From Impatiens glandulifera (Eukaryota; Streptophyta; Magnoliopsida; Ericales; Balsaminaceae), in assembly GCF_907164915.1 (NCBI RefSeq), contig NW_025919580.1, positions 99,723 through 163,722 of the forward strand: 64,000 nt of DNA, read 5' to 3'. Under the pieces are notes generated by a model. That model searched no databases and was not told where the DNA came from. It saw nothing but the letters and a program-made list of their open reading frames with translations. This document shows, one piece after another, positions 31,211 through 42,769 of the stretch. Position 1 is the stretch's first letter; the number at the start of each line of letters is the position of its first letter. A program made the position numbers and the translations under genes.

Positions 31211-31960
31211 GACCATGTGAAGTTATGCAAGATAACCGTCGTTTTTCATAAGGGTATGGCCCATCATTTAAAACTAGACGTTCTTTCCAAAGAGTCATCA
31301 TTATAATTGAGGGTATATCAGTCATTCTCTTTTAACTTGAAAGACACATGTCTTCATGTTATCATGAGATGACTATTTTAATGTTTGAGCGGGAAAATCA
31401 GATATCTCCTCACGTGGACAGCTGTCCTTGATCAGTCTAAAAGGCACGTAGTTAGACGTTTTTCTTACTGTATAAATCTATAGAACTAAACGTCTATTAG
31501 ACGTGTGGGTCCATTAGACGCATATGTCTAATTACGTGTTGTAAAGAATATGTCTAATATCTATTAAACGTGCACGTCTAATTCCGCATAAACATCACGT
31601 GTTAGACGTGTGTTTGGTTAGACGTGAGCATCCTGTTGCTCATGACGTAAAAACGTCTAACGTCTATTAGACGTGTACGTCTAACTGCGTTGGGTTTAAA
31701 CCATGACATATAGACTTAGATGTATAGATTGTGAGCAAAAATACGTCTAAGTACAGACCATTTCCTTTAGACACCCTTGTCTAACAGACCGATTAAGGTC
31801 ATTCATTTTGAGAGTATCTTTACTTTTAGAGTAATTTTCTCTCTCATTTTGTACAATTACAAAAATGAATAACCAAATATTTTGAGATCCTTCGGACCCA
31901 AAAATATTTTAATAGAAAAACATAGAAAAACATTTATTCTTCTAGAGTGGCAGCAGCCAT
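31211..31960 (-). other. Spacer before accessory gene with TTAGACGT dyads (element D)
   Basis: Non-coding. Dyads such as ATTAGACGTGTACGTCTAA (about 31667-31683), ATTAGACGCATATGTCTAA (31513-31531) and CACGTCTAA/TTAGACGTG pairs recur between 31440 and 31800. A short open remnant MAAATLEE at about 31950 ends the upstream part. Alignable by eye with 780-1060 in E. Confidence 0.6.
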
Positions 31961-32478
31961 TGTTGATCTTCTGAACTTTATACTCAAAAGAGTATTCTTC
32001 ATGCTTCTTTCCTGCAATCCTCCTGCATCACCTACATAACAAACTATTTACAAACTTGGTACCCATATTCAATTGGGTCCACAATCAATTAGTCCCTTAG
32101 GAATCCATATTTGACGTATTCTAATGGATTTCCCATGTTGCGTTGTGATTAATGCGTATGATTTTGACTTAGCAGACGACTTTCTGCTAGTCACTAATCC
32201 CTTAGATTTTGAAGAAGACTTTTTTTTAAAACTCCTTGACTTTGAGTCAGGTTTTAGATTTCCAGACTTGCTAGCTGTTTCTAATTTATTCTTCAGCCAG
32301 CTAACAGTCGGCGGAACATAAATAATTTTATCTTAGTAGCTATTTCTTCACGAATGGGATCAGATTCGTTATCAGTCAAACTCCCTTTAAAAAAGCTTAT
32401 TGACTTAAGCTTATCATTTGCTGAGATTGACGTTTTGTAGGACAGGTTAGAGTCATTGCCATCAAATCCTAGACCGGA
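31961..32478 (-). pseudogene. Gag-protease linker remnant of element D; rest of pol absent
   Basis: Decayed frames show pieces like those of the A linker (GTNWLWTQLNMGTKF corresponds in place to WIPKRLINHGPNWTWVPKG; W-G-N-x-S--AC ending). Directly afterwards, where protease should start, the sequence passes into the accessory spacer. So protease, integrase, RT and RNase H, about 3.5 kb in A, are missing. Confidence 0.5.
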
Positions 32479-33842
32479 TCAAGATCCAGCAGGTCTTATC
32501 ATGCTGATCTGATATTTGACAGCTTCTCCAGACCTTGTCCATGCACTAACAACATAGTTGAACCACTTGTTTTCATCTGAAATCGTTTGTATTTGTTCTT
32601 TGAGCATCTCATTCTCAGATGAGATCTCTTTAACTTTCTTTTCAAAAACATTTGATTCAAGAGTTTGAGGTAAAACTGGTTGAGATACAACAGGTGAAGA
32701 TTTAGTTTCATTTAAAGATTCTGCTAGCTTTCTGTACTCAATGACCATTTCATTTAGTGCAGCTACCAGTTGTTCCCTTGAAAATCTTTCAAAAGAGAAG
32801 TCAAATACCTCAGTTTCCTAAGTCTGTTCTTCATCTTCTCTTGCCATTAAGCAGGTCACTTCTTCGTCATCACTATCACTTGATGAGAAGTAGGGGTCAT
32901 AGATGCTTCTTCGGTTCTTCCCGTCACCTACAATAAGAGCCTTCGGCTCTTTTCCATCATCCTTCGTATCTTCACGTTTTGTCTTTCGGCATTCCGATTG
33001 ATAATGACCTAGAATACCACAATTAAAACACCTAAAATTAGCCTTTGATTTCTTATTATCATTAGAATTTGAAGAGCTTGAGTTAGGGTTGCTCTTCTTC
33101 ATGAAGTCTCCAAACTTCTTCATGAAGAGAGACATGGCGTCGTTACTCAATTGTTGTGCCGCCATCTTCACATCAGTAGCTTCAGGTGGCTCTTCAGCAG
33201 TCACTAGGGCTTTGGCAATAATAATTGACGTGGATTGATCTTCTTCAATCCTATAGTTCAGCAAACAGATCGAAGAGGGAGATTTTGTTGAGATATTTGG
33301 ACTCCCTCATAGCCATCGTCATTATGTCCCATTCCCTTAGAAGAGCACGCATGACCTTGATAGCAAGCTCCCTGTTGTTATAAGTCTTGCCTAGGATGGA
33401 TAAGGAGGAGACAATCTTGTTGAATCTAGTGTCGAACTCGTTCATTGTTTCATCATGACGCATCTTGAAACTATCAAACTGTTGAGTGACAACCATAATC
33501 TTGTTTTCTTTGGTTTGCTCGTTGCCCTCACACAGTTGGGTGAGTCTATCCAGACCTCTTTAGTAGTATCACACTCGATAATGTAGTTGAACATGCTGTC
33601 ATCGAGAGATCTGTACAGAACATTAAGAGCCATATTGTTGAGGTTGTTCTGCCTCTTTTCCTCACTAGTCCAGTCAGCTTTCTCCTTATCAATCTTGATA
33701 GGACCTTCTGTGATGACACTCCACATATCGTCATGAAGAGAAGAGAGATGAGCATGAACTCTCTTCTTCCATACGATTTAGTTCTCTCGAGAGAAAGTTG
33801 GAATAGCGGTTGCACTGGCATCTTTGGTTATGGTTGTCAGTT
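32479..33842 (-). pseudogene. Gag of element D (CCHC knuckle), broken
   Basis: Reads, in changing minus frames: ATAIPTFSREN, a TAA where C has Tyr (ENYVVW), RVHAHLSSLHDDMWSVITEG, GPIKIDKEKADWTSEEKRQN, SLDDSMFNYIIECDTTKEVW, MNEFDTRFNKIVSSLSILGK, MAMRESKYLNKISLFDLFAE, AAQQLSNDAMSLFMKKFGDF, and a zinc knuckle CFNCGILGHYQSEC (C-x2-C-x4-H-x4-C) at 33030-32989. A Glu-rich coiled stretch (FEKKVKEISSENEMLKEQIQ) ends near 32479. Two frameshifts (near 33545 and 33260) and the stop inactivate it. Closest relative in the window is C. Confidence 0.88.
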
Positions 33843-33872
33843 TTCAGGAAAGGCTTTGAGAATAGAAACAGA

Positions 33873-33884
33873 GCTCTAATACCA
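33873..33884 (-). other. Primer binding site of element D
   Basis: Minus-strand TGGTATTAGAGC two bases from the LTR end at 33887; one change from the initiator-Met tRNA complement. Confidence 0.78.
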
Positions 33885-33886
33885 AT

Positions 33887-35641
33887 TGATAGGATCGGCT
33901 TAATCAATAGAGACGGGGGTCTGGCGATTTATGAAGACTTATGAAAAATGGTTTGAAAGAAATCTTGTTAGGGATTTGATTCACTTTCTATTATATGCAA
34001 ATCCTTGTAAACACTTGAAACAGAATCAAGTGCGAAAATGTTTACTTAGGTTTGAAGCTTAAGATGAAAGATGAGAACATGACCGAAAAGAACAACACAA
34101 CAGTTTGTTTATGGATGTTCGGAGCAAACTCTCCTACGTCACCCCTTCTTCCAACCACCGGAAGGATTCACTATAATATGATTCGAATCAAATACAGTTT
34201 GCACTCACTTAGCTCTCTGTTGAACAGAACACACTCTGTTCAACTTACAAGATGAAGAATATCACTCAGCTAAAGGATTCTTTGATTCTAACTCTCTCTT
34301 GATTAACACACAGTACAATCAGGAAAGCAACTCATAGTATGAATATTCAAAAGCTTGATTTCTGAGTAATTTCAATAAGCAAGATGATCTAGAGATTGTT
34401 CGTTGCCCTTAGAAATCTTTAAATATGCACAGGTACCAACGGTCGAATCTTCAAAATGATACGTGTCACTCTTCTAATTGAACGCATCCATAGTACACAG
34501 CAGACTCTAAATACAAGGATCGTGTCCGTACACAACATGTAGTGCCCCGAATATTCTTCAGAGATTTAATTGCAAAACAAGTAGTTGGAAGGATATTCGC
34601 TTACATGTCATTAGTTAATTGGATGCATCGGGCTGTCGTACTGATCTTCACTATAATGTGGAGTAGGAGTAGCGTACAGTCATAACACGTGGGTAGGCGG
34701 GTGCTAGCTTCAAGCATATGATTAAGCAAAGCATTAGACGTATTTCAATTAGACGACCTCGTCTAATGAAATCAAACGTCCCCGTCTAATAACAGAATCC
34801 ATTAGATCACCTGGTCTAATGGGATTAGATTTACATCTAATTGCAATCATTTCAGACTAATCTGAATGAGTTAGACTGCACGCCTAACTATCTCTTTCCT
34901 TTAGACTGCACGTCTAACTCCATGAGTTAGTCTACACGTCTAATTACGAGTTCCATTAGACTACACGTCTAACTCCATGAGTTAGTCTACACGTCTAATT
35001 ACGAGTTGCATTACACTGCACGTCTAACTCCATGAGTTAGACTACACGTCTAATTACAGATCCATTAGACTGCACGTCTAACTCCAATAGTTAGATTGCA
35101 CGTCTAACTCCAATAGTTAGACTGCACGTCTAATTACGAGTCCATTAGACTACACGTCTAACTCCATGAGTTAGACTACACGTCTAATTACGAGTCCATT
35201 AGACTGCACGTCTAACTCCATTTGTTAAACTGCACGTCTAATTACGGGTTCCATTAGACTGCACGTCTAACTCCATGAGTTAGACTGCACGTCTAATTAC
35301 AGATTCATTAGACTGCACGTCTAACTCCAAGAGTTAGACTGCACGTCTAATTAATGATCCATTAGACTGCACGTCTAACTCCACGAGTTAGACTGCACGT
35401 CTAATTACTGATCTATTAGACTGCACGTCTAACTCCATGAGTTAGACTGCACGTCTAATATCATACATCAAATACCATATCAGTCTAATGAACCTCATTA
35501 GATCCAAGTCTAATAAAATTTGATTTCGATACACCTGCATCAAGAACAGCTAGACGTATATATAATTCATTCATCATTTCATCATCAAAATTCTAATAGT
35601 TAAACTATTTCAACACATGGTCAAAATAATTTGACCCAACA
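33887..35641 (-). repeat. 5' LTR of element D
   Basis: Minus-strand TGTTGGGTCAAATTA (from 35641) to CCGATCCTATCA (33887), 1755 bases, the longest LTR in the window. Its U3 part, 34735-35470, is an array of TTAGAC dyads plus larger palindromes (CATTAGATCACCTGGTCTAATGG, ATTAGACGACCTCGTCTAAT). The rest is unique LTR sequence shared with C. Confidence 0.88.
34860..35460 (-). repeat. TTAGACTGCACGTCTAA dyad array in the 5' LTR of D
   Basis: About twenty-five dyads, alternating spacers CTCCATGAG and TTACGAGTCCA or variants, giving a higher-order repeat of roughly 45 bases. Direct partner of 3480-4160. Confidence 0.87.
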
Positions 35642-35678
35642 TGGACAAATTATTTATATTGGTTTTGTAATTGTTTAT

Positions 35679-36897
35679 TGTTAGGATCGGGATAGCCTTG
35701 GAGGACCAGGGTCCGACTTTTAAGGGTGAACGCTTAACAACACAACACACTGGTAATAGTCTGATTAGAGACTAAAACCGCTTCTTAACACTACACAAGC
35801 TGTCACAAACCTCTTGAACCGGGTTCAACTGCGGAAGTGGTTTGTTTCAGCTTGAAGCAACACACATAGTTCGGTTTGGAAGGTATTTAGAAGGAGATAT
35901 CGGTTTAAAGAGAAAACCGGTTTGGTATAGGAAGTTATTAGTTATTTCGGTTCGGTTTAGATGTTTTGGTTAGGTTTGAGTGAGTAAGCCGAAAAATGAA
36001 AGTAAAGAACACGAGACAGGATTTTATGGATGTTCAGAGTTTAATCTCCTACGTCACCCCTTCTTCTCAAATAGTGAGAAGGATATTCACTAAGAAATAT
36101 TACACAACCACAATACACAATTCGAACGAGTCTTATTTACTGCTCGTCGGTTACACCACTCACAATGATGTAATACAATACTTTTACTCAATGGTAAAAT
36201 ACAAACACAATACATAAATACTTTCGGGAATTTCAATCACTTTTCGAGGTGGTACGTAAGATCTTTCGTTGTTACTTCTCTCTTGTATAAGCTTTTTCAT
36301 AGAGATCTCACGCGTGTGTTTCTTCGGCACCATTGACTTCTATTTATAGAGAAAATATGACAACAGTCATAATTTTCTCTCTCCGCTTGATTGGTCATTT
36401 GAAGCCATGCCGGTCAGGTTCAGAGGTTGCGTGCACGCTTTGTCATTTTGGACACTTAGCAACCATGCACTTAGGCCCGCTTGCATTTTTGACACTTGGC
36501 ATACATGCACTAGGTTGGCCGCCTGAATGAGATGTTTCTTGTAGAGTTAGATAAACAGTTTCATCAGCCGCCTGATCTTATCTTCTTGTATATTTTCGAG
36601 AAATCTCTATATCGTCATATTACATCATTTTCTCAGATTCATCACTTTTCATATTTTTTCGTTGAGCTTTTATGATCTTCAATAAAGAGTGAGTCAACCG
36701 GATGGATCAGCCGGATGATGACATTTTTACTAGTCGATCTAGTTGAAGAGGTTCAGTCGGTTTCACAAACTATGACCGGATCATTGAGTTAAGTATTTCA
36801 ACCGGTATGGTGCGGCGTGATCTGTACCTGCACAGGAAAGTTGAGATTGATTAAGTTTTTTGACCGGTTAAAATTAATTTACTTAATTTTTCTAACA
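35679..36897 (-). repeat. 3' LTR of element F
   Basis: Minus-strand TGTTAGAAAAATTAAGT to CCCGATCCTAACA, 1219 bases; TATA box at 36341-36348 (minus TATAAATA). Near-identical to 48651-49892 apart from small deletions. Confidence 0.92.
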
Positions 36898-37369
36898 ATT
36901 TCTCAATTTTTGATTATTTAGAATAAATATTCAAAACTTGTAATGTATGGTCAGTTTAAAAATTAATCTCCTTAATTTTTCTAACAATTTCTCCTTTTTT
37001 GATTATTTAGAATAAATATTCAAAACTTGTAATGTATGACCGGTTTAAAAATTAATCTCCTTAATTTTTCTAACAATTTCTCCCGTTTTGATTATTTATA
37101 ATAAATATTCAAAACTTGTAAGGTATAACCGGTTTTAAAAATTAATTTGATTTGACCGAGTTTTGAAGAATGTTTTTAGCAATTTCTCCCTTTTTGATAC
37201 TTTTCAAAGAAAAGTTTTAAAATATGTTGTTTTGAGATATGTGTCTGATGAACCTTAGCTGTTTGAAAGAGTTGATTTTTCAAAAACTAACTTCATAAAC
37301 CATAAAAAATAAACTGAAAGTAGAGGTGATAAGTTCAAGACGTAAAGGAATTAAATAAGTAAACTATGG
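36898..37369 (-). repeat. 3' untranslated region with three tandem polypurine/LTR-start units (element F)
   Basis: On the minus strand the words AATCAAAA-purine tract-AAAT and TGTTAGAAAAATTAAGGAG recur with a period of 89 bases (CTAACA ends at 36897, 36986 and 37075). A fourth, looser copy (TTAGCAATTTCTCCC) lies at 37176-37190. Each unit contains a polypurine tract and about 70 bases of U3-like sequence. Confidence 0.88.
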
Positions 37370-40247
37370 ATCAGATGGTCCTCCCTTTTCTTGTTCTTTG
37401 CACTTTCTCTCCTCCTTGACTTGCCATTCTCTTTCCCTTTGATCCGCATCCAGGCACCATCCGGTTAAGAGACTTGTTCTTCCGGGAGGTAAGCGGTTGA
37501 AGTTGAAGGATCCACCTGTCGGTATGGGTGGTCGAGATGGGGGAACGACTGATGTTCCCTAACTTGTTGATAGAGCAGATGAGGACGGTGCAACTTTCTT
37601 CTTCCTTGGTTGTAAAGGATTTTCATCCTCTTCTTCTTCATCGGCTAGGGAGCCTTAAAGACCACTTTATTCTACCCGAGACATCAGTTCAACATTTTTC
37701 TTTCTTTTAGCCTGACGCCTTGTCACTATTCTTTCAGCTTGAACCGGTTCGACTTGTTTTCGTTTCGCCTTTTCTGCCTTATCAAATTCATGGGCTATTC
37801 TGTAGTCCTTGTCTTCCATTTCTTTTCTCAACCATTCTTATTTTTCCTCTTCTTCATGGAGTCGGAGGGCTGTTTCCGCATCAACTTGGATTTGTTCTTG
37901 AGCATTAACCGCTTTTGAATTTGTCAGCTCCTCAATCTGATCCGCCATAACTTGCATCATTTATAACAGCGGAGCATTTGATGACTCAATTGTTGCCTTA
38001 ACCGATTCAATTAATTCAGATTTGAGGGTGGTGGTTCTAACTTTTGTGAAGTTGTGCCATTCATTCATTGAAGTGGCAACAACATTATCGATGATGTCCT
38101 TAATATTCTCGGATGTGTACTCAATTTCCTGACTTGGTTGAGTATGAACCAACATTGTAGTTTTCGATTTCTTTTGACCGGTCGAATCATTATCCCTGTA
38201 AGCAGAGTGAGAAGTGGACTTACTTTGAGGGATGGGGCTGTCGGCTTTATCTTCATTTGGGTGCGGTTGAGATTCTTCTTGCCGGTCCCCTACCGTTTTG
38301 GAGCATTCACCGATTTCAAAGACCGGCTTACTCTGGTAGTCTTCCGGATGCAAAAGACAATCATTGTATATCACTTTTAGTTCTTCCTCCAGTCGTTCGA
38401 TATTGAGGATGGTATCGTTTCTCACCTTGCTGAAACGTTCAATCATGATCTTTTCAATCTCGGTTGGATTCCTTTGAACGTTATCGAAAGCTTCATTTAG
38501 TGTTTTCAGCTTGGCTTGTTCATCGACCAGAGTCCCTCTTGTCAAGACCATTGACACGACATCGGTTTTCGCAAGATCGAAAGCTTCCTTCTCTATGATC
38601 AACAGTTCCGACCAGTACTTATTTCCGCTAAGATCGGGAAGCATGTGTGAGAATTTGGGTTGACTTCTGACTCGGCCCAAAAGTGATAAGGACGAGCTAT
38701 TCTTTCAGCCGCTTCGTCCAGATGAATTAGTAGTTTCTGAAACATGACTTCTATTTCGTGTTCAGAAACTAGAGGAGTTGATTCTGGTAAAATTTCGAGT
38801 TGTTCTGGTCCTTGAGCAGTAGGACTAGTTGACCCATTCTGAGACCCGTTTCCTCCTTGCACCGGAGTATCATCCTTAGTCAATTCTTGTGTTTCTTTAT
38901 TACCCGGATTTGAACCTTCCGACGTAATAGATTGGTTAATTGGCCCTTCTCGAGCTGGTTTTGGGTTGGATCCGGTTGAGACAAAGTCTCACACAGCCAG
39001 ACCGGATGATTGTCTTTCTTCATTATCTCCCTCTCGCACCGGAGGGACTTCAGTTTCAGTATTGGCCGTTTCTTCGACCGAATTATTTTTGGTCTGATCA
39101 GTTACACCAACCTGACCAGTTTCTTCAAGAAAACTTGTCATCTCGTCTTCATTAGCACGAGTGACATCTTGTACCACTTTCTCTATAGTATTCTGAACAG
39201 ATTTAGAGTGAACAGAGTGAATACTAACCTCTTTAGACGGAGGAAGGGATGAGGATATAGGAACCGGAATGTCAACCCTTAAGGGAATGGGTTGAAATAG
39301 AGGATCGGACAGCCGAGGGGATCGCTCGAATGATGTTCTCTCAGAATCATTGGACTTGCTAGCTGCTTTCTTCGCAGTAGGCTTTTTGGTTCTTTTCGCC
39401 ACAGATTTGATTCTCCATGTCTTCTCTTTTGCCGCTATTTGTTTACCCTTACCCTTTGGCTCGGCTTCTTTAGGACCCGTGCCTTCCGGTGCAGTAGGTT
39501 CGGCTTCCTTAGAACCCCTGGTCCTTGGAACTCTTTCCTTGGTCGGTTTAACGATCCGGATTTGTACACTCTCAGCATTCAAAATTTTGGAATTAAAGAG
39601 AGGTGTACCTTCACCGATTTTGATCTTTAGGTGTTGAAGAATTTTCCCGATCGGTATGACATAAGCTTGAACCCGATCCTTTGTCTTGGCAACCACTTCG
39701 CATAATTGCTCGAATAATACACATCCTCAATGAATCTTGTCACCGCGGACTATGCCCATCATCATCTCGAGTTTTAGTCGGGTCATGTTATCGAAGTTTC
39801 CTCCTTTTCCTTGTAGGGATTTGGAGACAATATCTAGGATCCACCGGAACTCTGGTTTCAATTTCTTCTTCCGGATGGTGTGATTCACCGGGTCGCCCGC
39901 ATCCTTTGAAAGTGCTTGTCGGACCGCCGCAGAGTCGGCTTTTGATAAACCGGTCCGGAAATCCCTTCCAATATTTGGTAAATTGAGAGTTTCGGCAAAT
40001 AGCTCCTCGGTGATCTCAAAAGTAGTGTCGCTCACGGTGGCGGTGATAGTTCTTTTCGTCGGACTTGCCTGGCTGAAGAACTCCAAGACTTCGTTTTGAT
40101 GAAGAACAAACGGACTAGATAAAAACGTCTACAGCCCAGATTCTCTCAGAGATCCGATCAAAACCTTATACTCAGTGGTTTCATTTTCGTCGATATCTTT
40201 AAAGTCGACCTGCAAGATGTAAGTGAAGAGTGCGTTATCTCGTCCCA
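37370..40247 (-). pseudogene. acc3 of element F (long accessory protein), broken
   Basis: Start MGRDNALFTYILQVDFKDID (40247). N-domain: a TAG near 40132, FVLHQNEVLEFFSQASPTKR, core VSDTTFEITEELFAETLNLP, LKPEFRWILDIVSKSLQGKG, RLKLEMMMGIVRGDKIH, then TAG at about 39728. Linker (39696-38990) is Lys/Ser/Pro-rich with KGKGKQIAAKEKTWRIKSVA. C-terminal part 38883-37961: EVMFQKLLIHLDEAAERIAR, frameshift near 38650, SGNKYWSELLIIEKEAFDLA, ERFSKVRNDTILNIERLEEE, a coiled coil and a basic end at 37390-37500. Same architecture as A; the frameshift is at another place, supporting a single ancestral gene. Confidence 0.78.
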
Positions 40248-40781
40248 TGGTGATTGATGAATATGATGAAGATGATCGTGAAAGATAAGAGTGCAGAGTT
40301 GCTTTGGAATTTCTAGAGAGAGAGAGTGGATGAATAATGATTCAACTTCCGATTTATATAGGGGGCGGTTTCTTGACGGTTAAGAAACTGAACTGTCACT
40401 TGATTCTTGGTTTTGGCGGTAAATAAGAGTGGTAAATTTGAGCGGTAAACTAGGGGCGGTAAACTATTGGCGGTAAACTGTTGGCGGTTAATTTTAAAGT
40501 TTAGCCGAATTTTAATGTTTGAGATTTATTGTTTTAGCTGAAGCTTTGGTTAACCGGAAGCTTTTAATGTTTAACCGAAGTTTTGGTAAACCGGAAAAAT
40601 TATGTTAAGATAGAAGATTTGGTAAACCGGAAGAATTATGTTGAGACGAATTGTAAGCCGGAATAGTTAAAAAAGAAAATGAAGATTGTTAAATTTAAAT
40701 TGATAATAGAAGAGATGGTCATCCGATCGTACAACAAAATGATCGTGATGACTAAAGATGAATCGGTACAATAGAAATTTA
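40248..40781 (-). promoter_or_regulatory. Spacer and promoter of acc3 (element F)
   Basis: TATATAAA on the minus strand at 40360-40353, 106 bases before ATG 40247. Upstream (40413-40490 on the plus strand) GGCGGTAA occurs four to five times with variants GAGCGGTAAA and GGCGGTTAA. The 16-base palindrome of A and B is missing. Confidence 0.6.
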
Positions 40782-41543
40782 TCAACGACAAAGGTTCATC
40801 TCGGTCATCTTAACTAACCAGTCTTCCACTGTGTGGCCAGTCCGGCTTTCAATCATTGCAATCCAGCTTTCCAGCATATCGTTGGTCAGCGTGTTTGCCG
40901 ATCCTACCGGGATTCCGGGTCCGAGATTTGGGATGACGGAATGGATGAATCGGGTGATTTGAGGAGCGAAGCCGATTCTTCTCCTGCAAGCTGTAATGTG
41001 CCCCTTTAGATTGTTGAAGATGAAGGTGGCCCAGTTTATGGGTGAGTAACTTGTTATTGCGATTATGAGGTCACATACTTGGCGAGTGTAGTTTTGATTC
41101 GCCATTCGACCCAAAATGGACCGCTAGATCAAGTCTTGAAGGATTTGGAAGTGGGGGCAAGTTCATCTTTCAGGCCGCAGCATCCAACCTTGTTTCTGTT
41201 GCCGTAGAGGATGTGAGCATAGCGCTCATTTGCTTCAACTGGAGGAGAAGGGAAATTAGAGAACCCCTCAGTTGGAAGGTTGAACAGTTCTGCGAACGAC
41301 TCCTCAATGAGCCGGTAGAACTCGCAGTATATATAAGTGGTGATGCTGCCATCATCCCTTACTTGAGCATTGTTGAAGAACTCGATCACTTCCAACTTTG
41401 AACTCTTCGAGGATGGTGTTCGATCCTTTAAGAAATGTTTGAAGACCAGAGAGAATTAAGGGGTCGATTATAACTTTTCTGAGTCTGCTCTCAGAAGCGG
41501 CTTCGAAATCAATGATGATAGAATTGTGGATTTCAGTGTTCAT
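40782..41543 (-). pseudogene. acc2 of element F, broken
   Basis: Start MNTEIHNSIIIDFEAASESR (41543), LILSGLQTFLKGSNTILEE, frameshift near 41400, EFFNNAQVRDDGSITTYIYC, LIEESFAELFNLPTEGFSNF (family core with LP-TEG), a stop near 41127, MGRMANQNYTRQVCDLIIAI, SPINWATFIFNNLKGHI, RIGFAPQITRFIHSVIPNLG, WIAMIESRTGHTVEDWLVKM. Clear counterpart of acc2 in A, same length. One frameshift and one stop. Confidence 0.8.
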
Positions 41544-42039
41544 TTTGAAAGACAGCTGAAGGGCTGAGATATGAAGATGAAGGTTCAAAGTTTAGAGAGA
41601 GAGAGAGAGTTGCTTTTAAAATGTGATTTGTTTGAAGAGAAATGATGTATTTATATAGTGCAGGCGGTTGGAAGACATTTAATGAGAATATTTTGAAAAA
41701 TTTGACCGTTTATGTATTGTCATTAAATGCTTGATGCCTTTTCAAGAGAATAACCTGTTTGGAAAAGGTGCGATGTGGACTGACTAGTCTATCCAGACTA
41801 GTTACGCCTTTTTGGGGGAATAAATATGTCTGTTCCCAAGAATGATTTGAGATTATTTGGTGTTGAATATTTCAGAGTGTTAATATTTTTATTGACTCAA
41901 GATTTGGCTAAAAGAGGAAGGAAATGATTTTCATTAAAAGATGTACTAAACCAGTAGTACAACAAAATTACCGGTTCGGTAGAGTAAGAAAATGAGATGT
42001 CATGGTTCGGTTAAAGGAGAAGACAAGAAAAAATTAAAT
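41544..42039 (-). promoter_or_regulatory. Spacer and promoter of acc2 (element F)
   Basis: TATATAAA on the minus strand (TTTATATA at 41650-41657), 107 bases before the ATG; GA-rich block at 41590-41612 (plus strand) equals a CT-rich leader on the minus strand. Otherwise non-coding. Confidence 0.6.
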
Positions 42040-42769
42040 TTTGGATGACCCAATGGTTGAGGTCTTCTTAGTTGTTGCCTTGTCCCATCTGTCGATCATC
42101 TATTGAACTCTCTCCTTAGTTAGCACATGCCTTACAAGGAGAGTGACGCATGGGCCAGAGTGGATGTCGAGACTAGTGCAGAAGCCGCTCAGCTGGAGCG
42201 TAGCCGGTTTTGTTGGCGGTGATCATCCTTTTCAGATTGTTGAAGATGATCCAGGACTAGTTTATCGGGGTGCCAATCGTGATGGCAATCATCATCTCAA
42301 AGACTTTCTGGGTGTAGTAGTAACTCTTTTCCCTACTCAGAATTGATTTTTCTAGAATCTCGCTAAGAATCTGGTACTTGTGAGAAAGATGACTCTTAGA
42401 ACCCCAGGTTTTAACCGGAATGTTAGAGCCTGAGAACAAGTGACACATTTATTCAATGGTCACAGGAGAGTATGTAAGATCGGTTACCCCTTTAGTTGGT
42501 AAACCGTAGTATTCAGCGAAATCTGTCTCGCTGAATAGGAAAGTTTGGCTGTAGACTTGCGCCAGGATAATGTCCCGGTGCACTTCCTTAGCAATCTTAA
42601 AGAATTCATCGACTACCAAGTAGTCGATGATGAAACGATTTTCCAAGAATTTTCTTAGCCTAGTTCTTTCAAGGGAAAGAAACAACTCCTTAATGCCATA
42701 ATCTTCATATTGATAGATTGAGTCGAAGTCGGCTAGAAGAATCTTTTTAGAGAGAGGAGAAGTGTTCAT
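42040..42769 (-). pseudogene. acc1 of element F, broken
   Basis: Start MNTSPLSKKILLADFDSIYQ (42769), LERTRLRKFLENRFIIDYLV, core QVYSQTFLFSETDFAEYYGL then PTKG, stop TAA near 42450 (Glu in A), WGSKSHLSHKYQILSEILEK, SYYYTQKVFEMMIAITIGTP, VNW replaced by IN-stop near 42257 (TGG to TAG), then decayed. Same length and order as acc1 of A. Three or more stops. Confidence 0.82.

Larger units (their letters stand above)
3390..35641 (-). mobile_element. Element D: Ty1/copia retrotransposon of the TTAGAC family, minus strand, pol missing
   Basis: Read from the right: 5' LTR 33887-35641, primer site 33873-33884, gag 33842-32479, a remnant linker to about 31960, no integrase, RT or RNase H, spacer with TTAGAC dyads, promoter and accessory gene (31081-29041, resumed at 5899-4600), polypurine tract 4350-4337 and a 3' LTR cut short by the junction with E. 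Element B (5905-28964) interrupts its accessory gene. D had therefore already lost pol, or lost it later, and could only have moved with enzymes supplied by another element. Confidence 0.8.
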
